Part shown: in pieces, positions 60,277 through 64,000 of the stretch
Position numbering within the stretch: the stretch's first letter is position 1
Layout of the letters: the number at the start of each line of letters is the position of its first letter
Assembly: GCA_001274695.2 (NCBI GenBank)
Contig: LARU01000002.1
Coordinates: 434,001 to 498,000, forward strand
Origin: Azoarcus sp. PA01
Lineage (GTDB): Bacteria > Pseudomonadota > Gammaproteobacteria > Burkholderiales > Rhodocyclaceae
Length of the DNA: 64,000 nucleotides
Direction: 5' to 3'
The notes under the pieces: model-generated
Told to the model about the DNA's origin: nothing
Databases searched by the model: none
The model's input: the letters and a program-made list of their open reading frames with translations, nothing else
Translations under genes and position numbers: made by a program

Positions 60277-61728
60277 TCAGGCCGGCACCAGCTCCACACG
60301 ACGGCGTGACATCAGCCCCAGGTGCAGCACCCCGCCGAACAGCGCACCGAACATCCACGCAAAGCCGGCAAAAGCGGACAACGCCGGCACCCACACCGAC
60401 ATCACCGAGAACACCGAGGCCACCGAGAACGCCGCCAGCGCGCGCTTGTTCCAGCCGTGGTCGAAGTAGTACGTCGAACCGGGCTCCGCCGAGAACAGGT
60501 CCTGCACGTCGAGCTTTTGCTTGCGCACGAGGTAGTAGTCGGCGACGACGATGCCGTACAGCGGGGCCAGCACTGCGCCCAGGGTATCGACGAAGCCGGC
60601 GATGCCGATGTTGCTGATCAGCGAGACCCACAGCCCGCCGATGAAAAACGCCACGACCGCGGTGATGATGCCGCCGGTGCGCGCGCTGATCTTCGCCGGC
60701 GCGAGGTTCGCGAGGCCGAACGCGGCCGGGATGAAGTTCGCCACGAGGTTGATCCCGACGGTCGCGGCGAAGAAGGTCAGCGCGGCGATGACGGTCAACG
60801 CGAGGTTGTCGACCTTGGCGACCATGTCGGCCGGATTGGTGACGATCTCGCCGAACAGCACCGCGGTTCCGGCGGTGATGAACAGCGCGAGGAAGGAGAA
60901 GAAAGCGAGGCTCACCGGCAGGCCGAGGAAGTTGCCCCACTTCATCTGCTTCTCGCTTTTCACGTAGCGCGAGAAATCACCGTAGTTGATCACCACCGCG
61001 GCGAAGTACGCGACCATCGTGCCGACCACCGCGACGAAGGCCGCCACCTGCCCGCCCGGATGCTCGCCCTGGCCGTCGAAGATGTTGCCGAGCTCGGCCA
61101 CGAGGCCACCGCCGGCCTTGTACCAGATCACCCCGAGCAGCGCGATCATCACGAGATAGACCAGCGGCCCGGCCCAGTTCAGGAAGTTCGTGATCCAGTC
61201 GATGCCGCGCATGAAGAGCGCCAGCTGGAACACGCACACGACCGCATAGGAGAACCAGCCGACCGCATCCATGCCGAGTAAAGTCGGCCCGCCCGGATGG
61301 CCGAGCAGCGCATTGAAGAGCAGCGCGAGCGCGGTCGAAGCGAAGTAGGTCTGCACGCCGTACCAGAAGATCGCGACGATGCCGCGGATCAGCGCGGGGA
61401 AGTTCGCACCGCGCACGCCGAGGCTCGCACGGGCGATCACCGGATAGGGGATGCCGTACTTCACACCGGGCTTGCCGGTGAGGTTCACGAGCACATTGAC
61501 GATCACGCCCGCGAGAATGATGCCCGCGAACACTGCCCAGCCGTTCAGGCCGTAGGAGATGAACAGCGTCGCCGCGAGCGTGTAGCCGAACAGGCTCTGG
61601 ATGTCGTTCGACCATACGTTGAAGATCTCAAACCAGCCCCACTTGCGCTTTTCGGGTGCCAGCGGCGCGAGATCCTCGTTGTAGAGCGTCGGGTCGATCC
61701 TGTGGATTTCCAGATCGATTTTTTCCAT
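60277..61728 (-). CDS. NCS1 family nucleobase/allantoin permease
   Basis: A 483-residue polytopic transporter of the nucleobase:cation symporter-1 family with about 12 membrane segments. Family motifs: WFEIFNVWSNDIQSLFGYTLAATLF near the N-terminus, PGVKYGIPYPVIARASLGVRGANFPALIRGIVAIFWYG, and INYGDFSRYVKSEKQMKWGNFLGLP. Substrate (allantoin, uracil, hydantoin or similar) cannot be read from sequence; allantoin is suggested by the adjacent PuuE-like gene. Start at 61728 is supported by GGAG upstream; an earlier ATG at 61740 is possible. Confidence 0.9.
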   Translation of the reverse strand: MEKIDLEIHRIDPTLYNEDLAPLAPEKRKWGWFEIFNVWSNDIQSLFGYTLAATLFISYGLNGWAVFAGIILAGVIVNVLVNLTGKPGVKYGIPYPVIARASLGVRGANFPALIRGIVAIFWYGVQTYFASTALALLFNALLGHPGGPTLLGMDAVGWFSYAVVCVFQLALFMRGIDWITNFLNWAGPLVYLVMIALLGVIWYKAGGGLVAELGNIFDGQGEHPGGQVAAFVAVVGTMVAYFAAVVINYGDFSRYVKSEKQMKWGNFLGLPVSLAFFSFLALFITAGTAVLFGEIVTNPADMVAKVDNLALTVIAALTFFAATVGINLVANFIPAAFGLANLAPAKISARTGGIITAVVAFFIGGLWVSLISNIGIAGFVDTLGAVLAPLYGIVVADYYLVRKQKLDVQDLFSAEPGSTYYFDHGWNKRALAAFSVASVFSVMSVWVPALSAFAGFAWMFGALFGGVLHLGLMSRRRVELVPA

Positions 61729-61794
61729 GCTTGTCTCCATGGCCGTCCGGCCTTCTGTTTTGATGTATGACGACCGCGCGCTGGCCGTCGTGAA

Positions 61795-62730
61795 TCAGGC
61801 TTCGGGCCTGTAAGGGTGGTGCTCGATCCAGTGGCGGGCGATGTCGGCGCGACGGCACACCCACACCCGGTCGTGCTTCTGGATGTGGTCGAGGAAGCGC
61901 TGCAGCGCGCGGAAGCGCCCCGGGCGGCCGAGCAGCCGGCAGTGCATGCCGATGCTCATCATCGCCGGGCGCTCGTCGCCTTCGGCGTACATCACGTCGA
62001 ACGCGTCCTTCAGGTATTCGAAGAACTCGTCGCCGTGCGAGAAGCCCTGCGGCAGCGCGAAGCGCATGTCGTTGGTATCGAGCGTGTAAGGCACGACAAG
62101 GTGCGGCACGCTTTCCCCGTCGGTCTTCTGCACTGCGGTCCAGAACGGCAGGTCGTCGCCGTAGTAGTCCGAGTCGTACAGGAAGCCACCGTAGTCGGCG
62201 ACGAGGCGCCGCGTGTTCGGCGAATCGCGCCCCGTGTACCAGCCGAGTGCGCGCTCGCCGGTGAGGCGCTCGATGATCTCCATGCCGACGCGCATGTGCT
62301 CGCGCTCGGTCGCCTCATCCACGTTCTGATAGTGGATCCAGCGCCAGCCGTGGCACGCGATTTCGTGGCCGAGTTCGCGGAACGCCGCAGTCACCTCGGG
62401 ATGGCGTGCGAGCGCCATCGATACGCCGAAGATCGTCATCGGCAGCCCGCGTCGCTCGAACTCGCGCAGGAAACGCCACACCCCGACGCGCGAACCGTAC
62501 TCGTACACGCCTTCCATCGACAGGTGGCGGTCCGGGATGGCCGGCGGATTGAACAGCTCCGACAGGAACTGCTCGCTGCCCGCGTCGCCGTGCAGCACGC
62601 AGTTCTCGCCGCCCTCCTCGTAGTTCAGCACGAACTGCACCGCGACACGCGCGCGGCCGGGCCAGTTCGCATACGGGGGATTGCGACCGTAGCCGACCAG
62701 ATCGCGGGGGTAGTGGGATTCGATTTTCAT
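61795..62730 (-). CDS. puuE: PuuE-type allantoinase (polysaccharide-deacetylase fold)
   Basis: A 311-residue protein that matches the cofactor-independent allantoinase PuuE (allantoin to allantoate) of the NodB/polysaccharide-deacetylase fold: DLVGYGRNPPYANWPGRARVAVQFVLNYEEGGENCVLHGD, CHGWRWIHYQNVDE and the DSPNTRRLVADYGGFLYDSDYY region. Expected length is about 310. It lies between two NCS1 permeases, all on the minus strand, supporting purine-derived nitrogen salvage. Cytoplasmic. Confidence 0.92.
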   Translation of the reverse strand: MKIESHYPRDLVGYGRNPPYANWPGRARVAVQFVLNYEEGGENCVLHGDAGSEQFLSELFNPPAIPDRHLSMEGVYEYGSRVGVWRFLREFERRGLPMTIFGVSMALARHPEVTAAFRELGHEIACHGWRWIHYQNVDEATEREHMRVGMEIIERLTGERALGWYTGRDSPNTRRLVADYGGFLYDSDYYGDDLPFWTAVQKTDGESVPHLVVPYTLDTNDMRFALPQGFSHGDEFFEYLKDAFDVMYAEGDERPAMMSIGMHCRLLGRPGRFRALQRFLDHIQKHDRVWVCRRADIARHWIEHHPYRPEA

Positions 62731-62825
62731 GATCCAGACCTTAGCTGTCGTTGTTCAGCAACGCGGATGGCGCCTGCTCCGCGCATCCGCGCTGCTTCAG
62801 CGACGATTGACCCAGCAACTGATCC

Positions 62826-62904
62826 CGTTCGGGCTGAGCCCTTCGGCCTCGCTCAGGACAGGCCTGTCGAAACCCTGCCTTTCGACAGGCTCAGGGCGAA
62901 CGGC
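62826..62904. repeat. Second copy of the GTTCGGGCTGAGC-type palindromic repeat
   Basis: GTTCGGGCTGAGCC at the left and GGCTCAGGGCGAAC at the right form a long imperfect hairpin, with CCTGTCGAAACCC and CCTTTCGACAGGCTC inside. It matches the inner repeats of the unit at 37368-37623. It lies between puuE and the right-hand NCS1 gene and may affect transcript ends. Confidence 0.75.
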
Positions 62905-62934
62905 TGTATTGGATCGCCGCACGAATGGGGAAAA

Positions 62935-64000
62935 TCAGTTCTCGCAGAAGCGCCGGCAGGCACCCCAGTGCTTCATCAGCAGGTAATACGTGAGGCCTGC
63001 CGGGATCAGGCTGGCGTACCACGACACCGTCGAGAATGTGAGCGCGACGCCGGCGCCGACCAGCGAGGCGACGATGCCCGCGTAGTTCACGCCGCGGTAC
63101 GGCCCCTCCTCGTCATACAGCTTGTCGAGGTTCAGCGTGCGGCGGCGCACGATGTAGTAATCGACCACCAGCACCGCGAAGATCGGGCCGAGGAAAGCCG
63201 AGTAGGTCTGCACGAAGACCTGCAGGCCGGCGGCCGACTCGTCCTTGACGAGTTCCCACGGGAAAGTGCCGAACGCGAGCAGACCGACGATGATTGCCGC
63301 AGTGCGGAAGGAGATCTTGAAGACATCCATCAGCACGTAGGTCGGCGGCACGACGTTGTTGAGCACGTTGGTCGTGACCTGCGCAAAAGTGATGAACAGC
63401 AGCGTCGCGATCAGCAGCGGCTTGTTGTCGACCGCGCTGGAGAAAACCTGGATCGGATCGGCCACGCCGGTCGCGCCCGACACCATCAGGCCGATGAGCC
63501 CCATGAACAGCGTGCAGGGCAGGATCGACATCGCGTAGATCGTGGTCAGCGGGCCGCGCTTGACGCCCTTCTCCAGTTCGCGCGCGTAATCGCTGACGTT
63601 GAGCATCATCGTGCTGTAGATGCCGAGGAACAGCATCGTCGCACCCCAGAACGGCAGGCCCCAGGTGCCTTCGATGTTGACGAGGCGCTCGGAGATCACG
63701 TCGCCGTACTTGTCGATGACGCTGATGAACATGTAGGTCAGCGACACCAGGATGAAGCCGCTGCCGATGTTCTCCAGCCACTTGATGCCCTGGAAGCCGA
63801 GCACCGACAACGCGATCTGCAGCAGCTGGAACACGACGAACCAGAACACCAGGTTGTCGAAGCCGAACATCGACACCGACACCGCGTTCAGCGCCCCCGC
63901 GCCGACCCAGCTCTGGAAGCCGTACCACACGATCGCCGGCACCGCGCGCACGAGCCCGGGAAACTTCGTGCCGGCGAAGCCGAACGCGCTGCGCGCCTGC
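62935..64000 (-). CDS. NCS1 family nucleobase permease (partial, N-terminus off the right edge)
   Basis: A second, different NCS1 transporter. The frame is open from the window edge (QARSAFGFAGTKFPGLVRAVPAIVWYGFQSWVGAG) to the stop at 62935. Sequence NVSDYARELEKGVKRGPLTT corresponds to the family substrate/cation loop. The C-terminal part is complete; the first about 100 residues are outside the window. It is upstream of puuE on the same strand and may be co-transcribed, although the repeat at 62826 intervenes. Confidence 0.9.
   Translation of the reverse strand, partial: QARSAFGFAGTKFPGLVRAVPAIVWYGFQSWVGAGALNAVSVSMFGFDNLVFWFVVFQLLQIALSVLGFQGIKWLENIGSGFILVSLTYMFISVIDKYGDVISERLVNIEGTWGLPFWGATMLFLGIYSTMMLNVSDYARELEKGVKRGPLTTIYAMSILPCTLFMGLIGLMVSGATGVADPIQVFSSAVDNKPLLIATLLFITFAQVTTNVLNNVVPPTYVLMDVFKISFRTAAIIVGLLAFGTFPWELVKDESAAGLQVFVQTYSAFLGPIFAVLVVDYYIVRRRTLNLDKLYDEEGPYRGVNYAGIVASLVGAGVALTFSTVSWYASLIPAGLTYYLLMKHWGACRRFCEN

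Overview
The window looks like the chromosome of a GC-rich betaproteobacterium of the Rhodocyclales (Aromatoleum/Azoarcus/Thauera group). The main clue is a benzoyl-CoA reductase bcrC-bcrB pair of the Thauera type at the left edge, with an FNR-like box upstream. That enzyme belongs to denitrifying degraders of aromatic compounds. The surE-pcm-nlpD-rpoS order, BamC, AceK and the rplU-rpmA-obgE-proB order also fit a betaproteobacterium. The species-level placement is inference.

Layout. 1-2313: start of an anaerobic benzoate operon (minus strand), running off the left edge. 2645-4210: tRNA-Ser(TGA) and rlmD. 4534-9327: small lipoprotein, bamC-dapA, a histone-deacetylase-like hydrolase and mltB. 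9349-12577: rpoS, a frameshifted nlpD, pcm and surE. 12751-20596: a signalling block with a membrane diguanylate cyclase, a CheR methyltransferase overlapping a triple-receiver hybrid histidine kinase, and a REC-GGDEF-EAL protein.

20979-30290 is a 9.3-kb integrated element in the 3' part of tRNA-Thr(CGT), bounded by 61-bp identical direct repeats. It holds a tyrosine integrase broken by an IS630-family insertion, an AlpA-like regulator, a primase, a D5-like ATPase, an iteron-like array (probable replication origin), several unknown genes and an exported cargo protein. There are no recognisable capsid, tail or terminase genes. This is the architecture of a phage satellite (P4/PICI-like) and is the most novel part of the window.

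30446-42944: LysR regulator, haloacid-dehalogenase-like hydrolase, TSUP permease, malate synthase G, a DUF protein, a Mut7-C protein, a thioesterase, a repeat unit with terminal inverted repeats, a CidA/CidB-type pair, a large transporter, an EF-G paralogue and an orphan DUF4212 protein. 43032-48950: an isocitrate dehydrogenase node, with dimeric icd, a frameshifted monomeric icd and the regulator aceK, which governs flux between the TCA cycle and the glyoxylate shunt; malate synthase is nearby. 48963-56004: housekeeping genes (nudix, dut, coaBC, radC, rplU, rpmA, obgE, proB) and an HDOD protein. 56066-60234: a PEP-CTERM-system-type acyltransferase divergent from a carrier/acyl-AMP ligase/PlsC fusion. 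60277-64000: two NCS1 permeases flanking a PuuE-type allantoinase, i.e. purine-derived nitrogen salvage; the last permease runs off the right edge.

Two genes (nlpD and monomeric icd) each appear to have lost one C in a run of five C. These could be real mutations or assembly errors.
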